Of a stretch of DNA of 64,000 nucleotides, positions 55,324 to 64,000 are shown piece by piece. The DNA comes from a marine bacterium B5-7 (GTDB lineage: Bacteria > Pseudomonadota > Gammaproteobacteria > Arenicellales > CAJQKF01). The translations under genes and the position numbers were made by a program. Location: NCBI GenBank assembly GCA_021604525.1, contig BQJD01000008.1, positions 1 to 64,000 on the forward strand, read 5' to 3'. Position 1 is the stretch's first letter. Each line of letters opens with the position of its first letter. The notes under the pieces are model-generated. The model saw nothing but the letters and a program-made list of their open reading frames with translations, did not search any database and had not been told where the DNA came from.

Positions 55324-55938
55324 CTATTGCTCCAGCCAATGACCGATGGCATCAATGGCCTCGTCTACACCGGTGCGATCAACTGATGAGAAAAGCTGTA
55401 CGCTCACGCCTGGTTCATTGTTAAGCAACTTCTTTGTTTCCAACAGTGCAGCAGCCGCACGATTACGACTCAACTTGTCGGATTTGGTCAGTAAAATATG
55501 CACTGGCAGGTCGGCTCTGGCAGTGATTTCAAGCATCTGCAGATCGAGAGGGGTCAATGGTCGGCGTGCGTCCATGGGTAAAATCAGTGCGCGTAAAGTC
55601 TCTCTGTTAGTCAGATAATCTGTTATCGTCTGTTCCCAATGGCGTCTGACCTCGAGTGGTACCTTGGCATAGCCGTATCCCGGCAGGTCCACAATTCGGC
55701 GTCCGCTATCGAGTTCAAAAAATACGATCTGTCTGGTTCGCCCTGGTGTTTTACTCGTTTTTGCGAGCCCGCGTCGTCGGACAATGGTGTTGATGGCGCT
55801 GGATTTGCCAACATTCGATCGCCCCGCGAATGCCACCTCGGAGAGTGTCTCCTCGGGCCATTGTGATGGCAGATGGGCGCTGATTATGAAGCGGGCGCTG
55901 TTAAGATCAATCGCAGTGACTTTTCTGGATTCATTCAT
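55324..55938 (-). CDS. engB: Ribosome-biogenesis GTPase EngB/YihA
   Basis: A 204-aa GTPase needed for 50S assembly and cell division. G1 is AGRSNVGKSSAIN, the G2 region GRTRQIVFFEL, G3 DLPGYGYAKVP, and G4 LLTKSDK. Length is normal. It converges on the sRNA terminator and is divergent from the cytochrome c4 gene, the same neighbourhood as in Pseudomonas. Confidence 0.96.
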   Translation of the reverse strand: MNESRKVTAIDLNSARFIISAHLPSQWPEETLSEVAFAGRSNVGKSSAINTIVRRRGLAKTSKTPGRTRQIVFFELDSGRRIVDLPGYGYAKVPLEVRRHWEQTITDYLTNRETLRALILPMDARRPLTPLDLQMLEITARADLPVHILLTKSDKLSRNRAAAALLETKKLLNNEPGVSVQLFSSVDRTGVDEAIDAIGHWLEQ

Positions 55939-56116
55939 CGTGTTTTGATGCTCGGAATTGACGATTACCGGGAAATCGGATATACGAAGGCGGCTAACTT
56001 TTATACGACGTCGCGCGATGGTAATGTCCCCTGTACAGGCGGGCCTTTGTTAAGGCTCGCTTTATTACAATCACTGACGTTGAATGCTTTTTACATCATT
56101 TTTCAAGGAGTGTCCC

Positions 56117-56728
56117 ATGAACTTCATTCGCCTTGGCGTCGCAATGAGCCTATGTGGCAGCCTGTTCGCAACCGCTGGTGTAATGGCCCAGGGTGATGCT
56201 GAGGCCGGCGCCGGTAAAATTCAGGTATGTGCAAGCTGTCACGGACAGAACGGTGCCAGCAACAATCCTGAATTTCCTTCACTGGCGGGACAGGTGCCGG
56301 GTTATCTTGCCAAACAGCTTAATGCCTACAAAAGCGGTGCACGTGAAAATTCCATTATGACGGGTATGGCGTCAGCCCTGTCAGATGAAGACGTTAATGA
56401 CATCGACGCCTACTTTTCGTCGCTTAAGCCGCCGGTTCGAAGCCTTGATGAATCGCAACTTGAAGATGCCAGGAAAGGTGAAAAAATTTATCGAGGCGGT
56501 TATCGGCCATTTGCAATTCCTGCCTGTATGGCCTGCCACGGCCCGGGTGGACATGGTATCCCACCGACTTACCCGCGCGTTTCCGGGCAACAATCAGCCT
56601 ATCTTGAGGCTCAGCTTACAGCTTTCAAATCTGGCCAGCGCAAGCATGACATCATGAATCCGATCGCCTTCAAGCTGTCGTTGTCACAGATCAAGGAACT
56701 GGCGCTGTATATGTCAGCCGTTAATTAA
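56117..56728 (+). CDS. Diheme cytochrome c4
   Basis: A 203-aa periplasmic electron carrier. The signal peptide ends at AGVMAQG. Two c-type heme sites appear as CASCHG (about residue 38) and CMACHG (about 140), with axial methionines in IMTGMAS and HDIMNPIAF. Cytochrome c4 feeds electrons to terminal oxidases. I start at the ATG at 56117 with AAGGAG upstream, not 11 codons earlier. Adjacent to engB, as in Pseudomonas. Confidence 0.94.
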   Translation: MNFIRLGVAMSLCGSLFATAGVMAQGDAEAGAGKIQVCASCHGQNGASNNPEFPSLAGQVPGYLAKQLNAYKSGARENSIMTGMASALSDEDVNDIDAYFSSLKPPVRSLDESQLEDARKGEKIYRGGYRPFAIPACMACHGPGGHGIPPTYPRVSGQQSAYLEAQLTAFKSGQRKHDIMNPIAFKLSLSQIKELALYMSAVN

Positions 56729-56836
56729 TAGTATCGCGGGTAATTTTTCGAACATTCGTTAGTTCATGAGCAAGTCGACAAATAAATCAGATTGCTCAAG
56801 GGTATTTAAGAAAGCTAAACACCCAGACAAAATAAA

Positions 56837-56859
56837 CCCCCTCATGTTGAGGGGGTTTT
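56837..56859. terminator. Intrinsic terminator after cytochrome c4
   Basis: CCCCCTCA (56837-56844) pairs with TGAGGGGG (56848-56855) around a 3-nt loop, followed by TTTT; A-rich sequence on the left allows use on the other strand too. It lies about 110 nt past the cytochrome c4 stop. Confidence 0.75.
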
Positions 56860-57140
56860 AATCAGCTCGGATTCGGTGGGGGTGCTTTGAGGAAGGAATA
56901 ACCGAGCCGGATGATTGTTGGCAATCTGAGTTGCCGCAAACCATTGGAGTAGATGCTACTCGTACCCCAATTACACCCGCAACTGCTTTGCGATTATCGG
57001 TAACGAATTGCAGACAAGCGGCATGCCGACTTGAATACCCTGAAAAACCTGTTGTTTCAATATTCGGGCGAGGTCCTGTAAAAACATAATTATTCAATGG
57101 TTTAGCCATGAGTACCATGTAAGTAGAGTTACAATAATTT
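56860..57140. other. Gap before argH with an uncertain open frame
   Basis: About 280 bp. A 102-codon minus-strand frame spans 56858-57166 but overlaps both the terminator and the argH start, has no ribosome site that I can see, and resembles no family. The argH end of the gap carries a TACAAT -10-like hexamer at about 57130. Confidence 0.4.
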
Positions 57141-58538
57141 ATGAGCCAAGTACCTGCAGATGGCAAACCCTGGGCTGGACGATTCAGTCAGGACACTGAT
57201 CGTGTCATGGAGAACTTTTCAGCATCCGAGCATTTCGATCGGCGTCTTTACCGGCACGATATCGAAGGCTCGAGGGCGCACGCGAAAATGCTTGCCGCTG
57301 CGGGGATTTTAAGTGCTGATGAGTACGAGGCCATCATCGATGGCCTCGGTACGATCCGGGAACAAATCGAAGCCGGCGAATTCAACTGGAGTCAGCGGCT
57401 TGAAGATGTTCACATGAATATCGAATCGCGTCTCACCGATCTCATCGGCGATGCCGGTAAAAAACTTCATACAGGCCGCTCCCGTAATGATCAGGTTGCC
57501 ACCGATATACGCCTGTTCGTTCGCGAGGCCATAGATGCTATCGTGGCTCGACTTGGCGTTCTCCAATCGGTGTTGGTTGAGCGTGCCGAAACAGAGGCCG
57601 ACACAATCATGCCCGGCTTTACGCATATGCAAAGCGCCCAACCAGTAACCCTTGGTCATCACCTGATGGCTTGGGTTGAAATGCTGGATCGCGATGCTGG
57701 TCGCTTCAATGATTGTCGCACGAGGTTGAATGTCTGTCCGCTCGGTGCGGCTGCGCTGGCTGGCACATCCTATCCAATAGATCGTGAGATGACCGCCGAA
57801 GCACTGGGTTTCGATACGGTGTCGGGTAACTCGCTTGATAGCGTATCGGACCGCGATTTTCTGATGGAGTTTAATGCCGCTGCCGCAATCCTGGCAGTGC
57901 ATTTGTCGAGAATCGCAGAGGAACTGGTGCTGTGGTCGTCCGAGCGATTCGGTTTCGTGGATCTGGGTGACGCCTTCTGTACCGGTTCGAGCATCATGCC
58001 GCAGAAAAAAAATCCCGATGCCGCCGAGCTGGTACGTGGCAAATCGGCACGTGTAATCGGTAATTTGATGGCTCTTCTGGTCCTCATGAAGGGTCAGCCG
58101 TTGGCGTATAACCGCGACAACCAGGAGGATAAGGAACCCTTGTTCGACACGCTCGATACGGTGGTTGCCTGCCTTGATGTCTACATTGCCATGTTTCCCG
58201 GCGCACAATTCAATCGACCGCGGATGCTTGCGGCGGCGTCAGAAGGTTTCGCCACCGCCACCGATCTTGCCGACTATCTGGTGCGTCGTAACATGCCGTT
58301 TCGCGATGCCCATGAGATCGTAGGCAAGGTGGTAGCTGCTGCCATTGACAAGGGATTGCGCCTGGATCAACTCACGCTTGAAGAATTGCGCGTGTTCTGC
58401 AATGCAATTGACGAGGACGTTTTTGAGGTTCTGACGCTTGAAGGTTCGGTTAGTGCACGTGACCATATCGGCGGCACCGCACCCGCCCAGGTACGCAAGG
58501 CCATTGCATCCGCTCGTCTGCGTCTTAAAAACGGATGA
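57141..58538 (+). CDS. argH: Argininosuccinate lyase
   Basis: Splits argininosuccinate to arginine and fumarate. The 465-aa protein begins with [21 protein letters not shown] and has [40 protein letters not shown], and the family signature [12 protein letters not shown] containing the mobile catalytic loop. No ribosome site is visible and a TACAAT hexamer lies only about 10 nt before the ATG, so the message may have a very short or no leader. Confidence 0.97.
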   Translation: MSQVPADGKPWAGRFSQDTDRVMENFSASEHFDRRLYRHDIEGSRAHAKMLAAAGILSADEYEAIIDGLGTIREQIEAGEFNWSQRLEDVHMNIESRLTDLIGDAGKKLHTGRSRNDQVATDIRLFVREAIDAIVARLGVLQSVLVERAETEADTIMPGFTHMQSAQPVTLGHHLMAWVEMLDRDAGRFNDCRTRLNVCPLGAAALAGTSYPIDREMTAEALGFDTVSGNSLDSVSDRDFLMEFNAAAAILAVHLSRIAEELVLWSSERFGFVDLGDAFCTGSSIMPQKKNPDAAELVRGKSARVIGNLMALLVLMKGQPLAYNRDNQEDKEPLFDTLDTVVACLDVYIAMFPGAQFNRPRMLAAASEGFATATDLADYLVRRNMPFRDAHEIVGKVVAAAIDKGLRLDQLTLEELRVFCNAIDEDVFEVLTLEGSVSARDHIGGTAPAQVRKAIASARLRLKNG

Positions 58539-58635
58539 TGTCCGCACGTGGCAATTCGATTAGGTTACAATCAGATCCTGGCACCGACGCGTATGGGCGC
58601 CGGACATCTTTGACCAAGCTTGTAGGGGCAGAAGA

Positions 58636-58779
58636 ATGACCAGGCTGTGGATGAAACTCATCGTGATAACCGCGCTTTTGGCTGTCCTCGGGGCTTGTGG
58701 CCAGAAAGGCCCGCTGTACCTGCCCGATTTGCCTGATGACAACAGTGGTGATGATACGGCCGCTGAGCCAACTTCCTGA
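58636..58779 (+). CDS. lptM: LptM-type small lipoprotein (YifL-like)
   Basis: A 47-aa lipoprotein. The signal peptide ends in the lipobox LGAC (Cys at residue 20), directly followed by GQKGPLYLPDLP, the LptM/YifL signature. E. coli LptM helps LptD fold by imitating LPS. The acidic tail (DDNSGDD) is variable. It lies between argH and lysA, close to its place near dapF in E. coli. AGAAGA precedes the ATG. Confidence 0.9.
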   Translation: MTRLWMKLIVITALLAVLGACGQKGPLYLPDLPDDNSGDDTAAEPTS

Positions 58780-58877
58780 CATGGGTGAGGCTTGCCGTTT
58801 TCACGGTTTCCCACCGACGCTTCACCACCTACGTTAATCAAGGCCGCTTTTAAGGCCCCGTTAAGGAGTCATCTGCG

Positions 58878-60137
58878 GTGGATTATTTTGAATACCGGGA
58901 CGGTATTTATCATGGAGAGGACGTTTCCCTTGAAACGATAGCCGCGACCGTCGGTACACCCTGTTATGTCTATTCGCGGGCAACACTCGAGCGTCATTGG
59001 CACGCCTTCAACGATTCATTCGGCGATTATCCGCATACCGTTTATTACGCCGTAAAAGCCAATTCCAATCTGGCTGTACTCAATGTTCTGGCTCGACTCG
59101 GTTCCAGCTTCGATATCGTTTCGATTGGTGAGCTTGAACGGGTTATACACGCCGGAGGCCGGTCTGAGCAGGTAGTTTTCTCCGGAGTCGGCAAACGGCT
59201 CGATGAAATTGAACGCGCCGTCGATGTCGGTATCCAGTGCTTTAATATTGAAACGGTTGCCGAGCTGGATCGCATTGAATCGACCGCTGCCGCCAAATCG
59301 TGTGTGGTCAATATTGCGGTGCGAATCAATCCGGATGTGGATGCCGGCACGCACCCTTACATTTCCACCGGATTGAAGGAAAACAAATTCGGACTTACGG
59401 CAGACGATGCCATCGATGTATATCGACGTGCGGCCGCTTCCGCGCATCTCAATGTCAGCGGCGTGGCCTGTCACATCGGTTCCCAGTTAACCCGCATGGA
59501 ACCATTCGAGGATGCCTTTGCGCGGGTGCTTGAATTCGTTGGGCGTCTTGAAGGTGAGGGGATCTCGCTGGATCATATAGACTTTGGCGGCGGCCTCGGG
59601 GTTCGATACCGGGACGAGACGCCACCCCATCCGACCGAGTATACCGAGCGACTGGTAGCGTGCTTGAAGCAGCACGGTGTGAGCTTGCCGGTCACCATCG
59701 AGCCGGGTAGGGTAATCGCTGCCAATGCCGGCGTGTTCCTGACCCGCATCGAATACCTGAAGGATACGCAAGCACGCAATTTCGCCATTGTCGATGGCGC
59801 CATGAACGATCTGATTCGCCCGGCGCTATATCAGTCATGGCAGGAAGTTGTATCGGTCAGGAAGGCTGACAAGTCGGTGCCACAGCGCACCTACGATATT
59901 GTCGGTCCGGTCTGCGAATCTGCGGACTTTCTCGGCAAGGAGCGCGAATTGGCCGTTCGTGCCGGTGATCTCCTGGCCATACGTTCGGCTGGGGCCTATG
60001 GCCACGTCATGAGTTCCAATTATAATGCCCGGCCGAAACCGGCCGAAGTCATGGTCGACAAGGATCGTTTTTATGTCATACGAGAGCGCGAAACAATTGA
60101 GCAAATGGTGGCGGGAGAACATCTCCTGCCCGAGTAG
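58878..60137 (+). CDS. lysA: Diaminopimelate decarboxylase
   Basis: PLP enzyme making lysine from meso-diaminopimelate. The 419-aa protein has the PLP lysine in YYAVKANSNLAVL, VACHIGSQL, the Gly loop DFGGGLGVRY, and VGPVCESADFLGKER near the active site. The start is a GTG at 58878 after AAGGAG. In many relatives dapF follows; here an M48 lipoprotein gene follows after 4 nt. Confidence 0.97.
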   Translation: MDYFEYRDGIYHGEDVSLETIAATVGTPCYVYSRATLERHWHAFNDSFGDYPHTVYYAVKANSNLAVLNVLARLGSSFDIVSIGELERVIHAGGRSEQVVFSGVGKRLDEIERAVDVGIQCFNIETVAELDRIESTAAAKSCVVNIAVRINPDVDAGTHPYISTGLKENKFGLTADDAIDVYRRAAASAHLNVSGVACHIGSQLTRMEPFEDAFARVLEFVGRLEGEGISLDHIDFGGGLGVRYRDETPPHPTEYTERLVACLKQHGVSLPVTIEPGRVIAANAGVFLTRIEYLKDTQARNFAIVDGAMNDLIRPALYQSWQEVVSVRKADKSVPQRTYDIVGPVCESADFLGKERELAVRAGDLLAIRSAGAYGHVMSSNYNARPKPAEVMVDKDRFYVIRERETIEQMVAGEHLLPE

Positions 60138-60141
60138 ATCT

Positions 60142-61572
60142 GTGCGAATCCTGTTTTTAATCCTGCTGCTCGGCGCAGGGCTATCCGGATGCGCGGTCAA
60201 TCCCGTGACCGGTAAGCAGAATTTTGTGCTGATATCCGAGGAGCAGGAACTGGCCCTCGGTCGACAGGCACACGAAGGGATTTTGAAACAATACGGATTG
60301 TACGACGATCAAGAACTCGAGGAATATGTTTCCCGGGTAGGTGAAACCCTCGCTCGCAACAGCCATCGCAGCAACATTCCCTACAGTTTTTATCTGCTCG
60401 ATTCGCCCATGGTAAATGCCTTTGCGTTGCCGGGCGGTTATGTCTACATAACCCGCGGCATTATGTCCTTTATGGAAAACGAGGCACAACTCGCTGGTGT
60501 GCTAGGCCATGAGATCGGCCACGTGACCGCGCGCCATGGAGTCCGTCAGCAAAGCCAGGGAATGGTCATCGGAGTCCTTGGTGGTGTTGCTGCGGCAGCG
60601 ACCGGTAGTTCCGCGGTGGGTGATTTGTCGAATGCTCTCGGTTCAGCCTTGATCAGCGGTTATGGCCGGAGTCATGAACTCGAGGCAGATCGCCTGGGCG
60701 CCGAATATCTGGCCAGAAGCGGCTATGACCCGAGTGCAATGATCGAGGTAATTGGTATTCTCAAGGATCAGGAACTCTATGAAACAGCCAAGGCCAGGGA
60801 AGCAGGTCGACAACCCAGCGTATATCACGGTGTGTTTGCCTCCCACCCGCAGAATGACGATAGACTGAAAGAGGTGATCGCTGCCGCTGGTCAGCCCGTG
60901 AATGGCCGTCGTCCGGTTGACCGGGAGGCGTTCCTGAAGCGTCTCGATGGCATGGTAGTAGGCGATTCAGCCCATCAGGGGGTTATTCGAAACGGGCACT
61001 TTCTGCATGCGAGTCTGAATGTTTTCATTGATCTGCCGGCAGGCTGGGAGAGTGAGAATCGACCCGATCGGCTTATTTCCGTTGCCCCCGATCAAAGCGC
61101 AGTGTTACAGATTCTGCTTGATACACGAAAGGACAATGAGAGTCCGCGAGCCTACATAGATCGTGAATTTCCACAAAGTGAAAGCCGCCGCGCCTTGACC
61201 GTGAATGGTTTCGATGCGGTTACTTTAGTGGATACCATCAACACACCATTCGGCAAACGACCTAGCCAGCTGGCAGCGGTATTTCGTGACGACGATATAT
61301 TCCTGTTTGCCGCGGCAAGTCGTGACGGCAACACAGTAGCTTCATTCGATGACACGGTGAGGTCTTTGAGATCATTGACAAATGCCGAACGCCAGCTTGC
61401 CAAACCTCATCATATCGATCTGGTTCGCGCTGAAAGTGGCGATACGTTTACCTCCATCTTGCGCAAGCAAAATCTGCATGACGATATCGATGTCGATCGT
61501 TTGCGGCTCTTGAACGGACGATTTCCTGACGGTGAGCCACATTCGGGAGAGTTAATCAAAATTGTCAGGTAA
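60142..61572 (+). CDS. M48-family metallopeptidase lipoprotein
   Basis: A 476-aa zinc peptidase. From the GTG at 60142 it begins RILFLILLLGAGLSGC with a lipobox, so it is likely outer-membrane anchored. The zinc site is LGHEIGHVTARHG (about residue 120), with the third ligand in HELEADRLGAEYL. This resembles BepA/YfgC-like peptidases that watch over outer-membrane protein assembly. The C-terminal 190 residues are less conserved and end in a region (ESGDTFTSILRK) like peptide-binding LysM-type tails. An upstream ATG (60073) with AAGGA would add 23 residues and overlap lysA; I prefer the GTG. Confidence 0.85.
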   Translation: MRILFLILLLGAGLSGCAVNPVTGKQNFVLISEEQELALGRQAHEGILKQYGLYDDQELEEYVSRVGETLARNSHRSNIPYSFYLLDSPMVNAFALPGGYVYITRGIMSFMENEAQLAGVLGHEIGHVTARHGVRQQSQGMVIGVLGGVAAAATGSSAVGDLSNALGSALISGYGRSHELEADRLGAEYLARSGYDPSAMIEVIGILKDQELYETAKAREAGRQPSVYHGVFASHPQNDDRLKEVIAAAGQPVNGRRPVDREAFLKRLDGMVVGDSAHQGVIRNGHFLHASLNVFIDLPAGWESENRPDRLISVAPDQSAVLQILLDTRKDNESPRAYIDREFPQSESRRALTVNGFDAVTLVDTINTPFGKRPSQLAAVFRDDDIFLFAAASRDGNTVASFDDTVRSLRSLTNAERQLAKPHHIDLVRAESGDTFTSILRKQNLHDDIDVDRLRLLNGRFPDGEPHSGELIKIVR

Positions 61573-61778
61573 GGGTTCACCGGATCAACCCAGGCGACGG
61601 TAATTGGTAATAAATTCCATTGTCCGTTCTATTGCTCAAAAACGTGTGATATTTACCCTGCAAACGCCGTGTTACAGGTGATTTTCATTTGACTGCGCTT
61701 GATGCGGCGCTACAATGAAACACGAACGAGCCGTACTGACGGCATGACTCACACTTAAAATATTTCCGAGGTATCTTG

Positions 61779-62372
61779 ATGATTACACCCTCGTTTCGCA
61801 GTCTGTTTCCCGCTGTGGCTACAGTAGCCGGTATTCTTTTCCTCGGTGGTTGCGTGGCAACCGCCAAGCAGGCGCCACCACCTGCAACCGCTGCGGCCAC
61901 CCCGGCTCCGGTGGTACTTGTCGGTGATGCCGACGGAGACGGCGTGCCGGATGATCAGGATGCTTGTCCGGGTACTCGTCCAGGCGCCACAGTGGATCAT
62001 AAAGGGTGTGAGGTAATCGAGCGGCTCGACAGTGCCCAGTTCGAGTACGATTCCGCGGCTCTTACACCGTCGGCGCTGACAGTAGTGGATCGTGTCGCAG
62101 CTCGGATTATGAGTGTGGGTAATCGCAAGTTTGAGGTGGCCGGGCACACCGATTCCAAAGGTACCGACGAATACAATGACAAATTGGGTCAGCGTCGCGC
62201 CATTGCGGTTTACGAAGCACTGACACGGTCCGGTGTTCCTGCCAATCAGCTGGTGATTCGAAGCTATGGTGAAACCCAGCCAATCGCGCCAAACGCCAAT
62301 GCGGATGGTAGTGACAACCCGGAAGGCCGGGCCTTGAATCGGCGCGTTGAAATTGTCGAGTTGGCGATGTAA
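61779..62372 (+). CDS. OmpA-family lipoprotein with thrombospondin-type-3 repeat
   Basis: A 197-aa lipoprotein. Lipobox GGC ends the signal peptide (about residue 25). A Pro/Ala linker leads to a calcium-binding TSP3-like repeat (DADGDGVPDDQDACPGT). The C-terminal OmpA domain (about 85-195) binds peptidoglycan: FEYDSAALTP, VAGHTDSKGTDEYNDKLGQRRA, and GRALNRRVEI. GAGG precedes the ATG at 61779; the TTG one codon before is unlikely. A strong terminator follows. Confidence 0.92.
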   Translation: MITPSFRSLFPAVATVAGILFLGGCVATAKQAPPPATAAATPAPVVLVGDADGDGVPDDQDACPGTRPGATVDHKGCEVIERLDSAQFEYDSAALTPSALTVVDRVAARIMSVGNRKFEVAGHTDSKGTDEYNDKLGQRRAIAVYEALTRSGVPANQLVIRSYGETQPIAPNANADGSDNPEGRALNRRVEIVELAM

Positions 62373-62429
62373 TACCCGCTTGCCGAGCTTCCACTAACGT
62401 CGCTTCCCGAACGGAAGACAGACGTTTTA

Positions 62430-62463
62430 AAAAAGCCCCGCACCGTCAGGTGTGGGGCTTTTT
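62430..62463. terminator. Strong bidirectional intrinsic terminator
   Basis: GCCCCGCACC (62435-62444) pairs with GGTGTGGGGC (62449-62458) around GTCA, flanked by AAAAAA on the left and TTTTT on the right. It ends the OmpA gene and can serve the minus-strand genes coming from the right. Confidence 0.9.
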
Positions 62464-62528
62464 AATCTACAGATGTTTAATCGAGATTATGATCTTGCGA
62501 TTGATTGACCGCTTAATCCGTAATCTGA

Positions 62529-62831
62529 TCAGCTATCAAGCCGACCCATCAGTTTGTCGCGAATTAACCCGCCCCGCCGAAGCAGGGTCAAGCGTGTTCG
62601 TCTGTATCGTGTCAACCAGTTACGCCACTGCCGTTCATATTTGACACTGATAATGGCGGCATGGCGGCCAAAAAATATTCGTGAATTGATTGCCAGCAGA
62701 TCGCCAATCCGCGGTCCGTTGGCGACACCGCTAATGCCCAGCATCTTCCACAGAAGGACGATTTTTAACATCCGTACACAGCCCGTCCCCGAGGCATCGA
62801 AGCGGTCAGTTGTTACGCGTTTTGAAGTCAT
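62529..62831 (-). CDS. Small basic protein coupled to the gene upstream
   Basis: A 100-aa frame whose ATG overlaps the stop of the upstream gene by 4 nt (ATGA), which supports real translation. It contains a hydrophobic stretch (MLKIVLLWKMLGISGVANG, about 21-39) and many Arg in the second half (LTRYRRTRLTLLRRGG). No family recognised. It could be a C-terminal piece of a longer protein broken by a frameshift, or a coupled small protein. Confidence 0.5.
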   Translation of the reverse strand: MTSKRVTTDRFDASGTGCVRMLKIVLLWKMLGISGVANGPRIGDLLAINSRIFFGRHAAIISVKYERQWRNWLTRYRRTRLTLLRRGGLIRDKLMGRLDS

Positions 62832-64000
62832 GATCCAAGTAGCTTGATAGCGTGGCGAATATAATAAAATAAACGCACCAGGGGATCGAAACGCAACCGT
62901 TTAAGTGATAGATCCCAAAGCGTTCGATTGGCGTGAATGATTTTTCGAACTCGTCGTGAGGGTTTATGTCGGCCGGCAAAATCATCCTGATGAGAACGAT
63001 GCCTGATCCGATCAACTTCGTTAGTGGACGGAAATGCCAGTCGCGCTGTTAGTAACCACTTGATCCAGGGCTTCAGGTGATGAGCGCTATAGCCGGTTAC
63101 CGCCATGGCAGCGGCAAAGCGCGGTGCGGCGTCAAACACGCCTTGCCTCAACGATGCGTAGTACTCGTTTTGTTCTTCTTCGGCCATGGCCGAAGCATCA
63201 ATGGTCTCCCTGAAAACCGGCTCCACCGAAGCATAGCGACGCTGATACCCGACCACGCTCGGATGAGGCGCTCGGCAGGTTTCCTCGAATAAATCCTTGA
63301 CGGTTTGTACGAGACTTTCCGGAAAACTGAATCGCATGGCGTCGTATACGATACCGCGAACCCGTGACTCGTGATTATCACGATAGGGCATCAAACGGGT
63401 TGCGCCCAGCAACAGGCCGTGTATCCGGGGTTTGTGGAGCCGATGAGAAATTGCGTCGACCAGAAAATGTTGTATGGTGCCGAGCCAGCCGATATCTACA
63501 AGAGCAACGTCGGGTTGATCGAAAAAACCTTCCTGGTTCAGATAGCTTTCGAGACTGAGCTGGGCGGGTCGTGCCTGACGACGAACCTCATCCTGAAATG
63601 ACTCATCAAGCAGCAGATCCTTGAATTTACGTCTAATAGCAGGCGTTGTACCTGGTGTCATCGGTCCGATCGGATCGTGGACGCTCAGGTCGTGCGATTC
63701 CAGATACGGCAGTAACTGCTCGATATCCAGGGAAAAGACCCGGCAGACATCGCTGAAGTCGCGACTATTGGCAGGAAGCAGGGCGGCATGGGCACTGAGC
63801 TCGGATAGCCCACTACGGGCACACGATGCCTTGGCAAGTGCCAGTCGGCTGACATACAGATAGCTTGTCTCGGGAAAATCACCTTCCGGTGCAAGGCAGG
63901 GAAGCATTTCCTCAAACACACGCATCAGGGTCCAGCCCTCACGTGAGCAGAAGTACAATCGCCTCACCTCGTTGGTGCGACAGTATTCAAGGACGGAAAG
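62828..64000 (-). CDS. Large uncharacterised protein, N-terminus beyond the window
   Basis: The minus-strand frame is open from the right edge (reading LSVLEYCRTNEVRRLYF) to a stop at 62828; at least 390 aa are visible. RRLYFCSREGWTLMRVF and, further on, VALVDIGWLGTIQHFLV resemble the uncharacterised HAD-like proteins seen in polysaccharide and glycosyltransferase clusters, though no complete HAD motif is visible in this part. The C-terminal 120 residues are rich in Arg and His. A GTG at 63967 could start translation but the match continues upstream, so the true start is off-window. Confidence 0.65.
   Translation of the reverse strand, partial: LSVLEYCRTNEVRRLYFCSREGWTLMRVFEEMLPCLAPEGDFPETSYLYVSRLALAKASCARSGLSELSAHAALLPANSRDFSDVCRVFSLDIEQLLPYLESHDLSVHDPIGPMTPGTTPAIRRKFKDLLLDESFQDEVRRQARPAQLSLESYLNQEGFFDQPDVALVDIGWLGTIQHFLVDAISHRLHKPRIHGLLLGATRLMPYRDNHESRVRGIVYDAMRFSFPESLVQTVKDLFEETCRAPHPSVVGYQRRYASVEPVFRETIDASAMAEEEQNEYYASLRQGVFDAAPRFAAAMAVTGYSAHHLKPWIKWLLTARLAFPSTNEVDRIRHRSHQDDFAGRHKPSRRVRKIIHANRTLWDLSLKRLRFDPLVRLFYYIRHAIKLLGS

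Noticed and set aside
56858-57166. 102-codon minus-strand frame before argH
   Set aside because: Overlaps a terminator and the argH start, no ribosome site seen, no family resemblance; kept only as a note on the gap.
57309-58208. 299-codon minus-strand frame inside argH
   Set aside because: Antisense shadow of a well-conserved enzyme; translation resembles no family.
1-64000. CRISPR array, prophage, rRNA operon or integrase-bounded island
   Set aside because: No regularly spaced direct repeats, phage structural genes, rRNA sequence or integrase were seen; the tRNA has no adjacent integrase or repeated 3' end.

Overview
The window looks like chromosomal DNA of a gammaproteobacterium. The grounds are the macromolecular-synthesis cluster (rpsU-yqeY-dnaG-rpoD followed by a tRNA-Ile2), aconitase B, the tesA/ybbA-ybbP divergon, a Pseudomonas-style split B12-dependent ribonucleotide reductase, cytochrome c4 next to engB, and the argH-lptM-lysA order. 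I cannot name the genus. Gene identities come from reading motifs, not from a database search.

Layout. 1-7 kb: tRNA-Ile2, rpoD, dnaG, yqeY and rpsU on the minus strand, then tsaD (+) and plsY (-). 7-12 kb: a short inverted-repeat-bounded element, then a plus-strand run of acyl-CoA ligase, a DUF427/class III nucleotide cyclase fusion, folB and folK. 12-18 kb: acnB with a divergent LysR regulator, a Tyr/Pro/Arg-rich secreted protein, and two solute-binding proteins with no transporter. 18-32.6 kb: an accessory and decaying stretch holding a beta-keto acid cleavage enzyme, a GFA protein, a broken nasA nitrate reductase, two secreted proteins, nrdJb/nrdJa, a broken phoX phosphatase, RarD, a second EamA carrier behind a structured leader, and an MFS carrier. 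32.7-44 kb: DUF1840, a VOC protein, an orphan CbbQ/CbbO (NorQ/NorD) pair, an SDR, FadL, a ChaN-PDZ protein overlapping head to head with an M1-like peptidase, DUF1223 and DUF4404. 44-56.7 kb: tesA, ybbA-ybbP, a LOG protein, polA, class I aldolase, a Fur-box-preceded cytochrome c/FTR1 iron permease, a probable Spot 42/ErsA-like small RNA, engB and cytochrome c4. 57-64 kb: argH, lptM, lysA, an M48 lipoprotein, an OmpA-type lipoprotein, and an unusual partial gene at the right edge.

How it works together. Most genes are core functions: transcription, replication, tRNA modification, folate, arginine and lysine synthesis, TCA cycle, envelope. Accessory genes point to a respiring heterotroph that takes up fatty or other hydrophobic acids (FadL, acyl-CoA ligase, BKACE) and ferrous iron. 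Nitrate assimilation and PhoX phosphatase capacity have been lost at these loci.

The most interesting non-coding signals are: a 14-bp stem that locks up the ribosome-binding site of an EamA transporter; a possible two-state leader before a glycine-zipper/SH3 gene; a three-hairpin sRNA with a CU-rich loop behind an extracytoplasmic-sigma-like promoter; and a MITE-like repeat whose fragments touch the stop codons of two genes.
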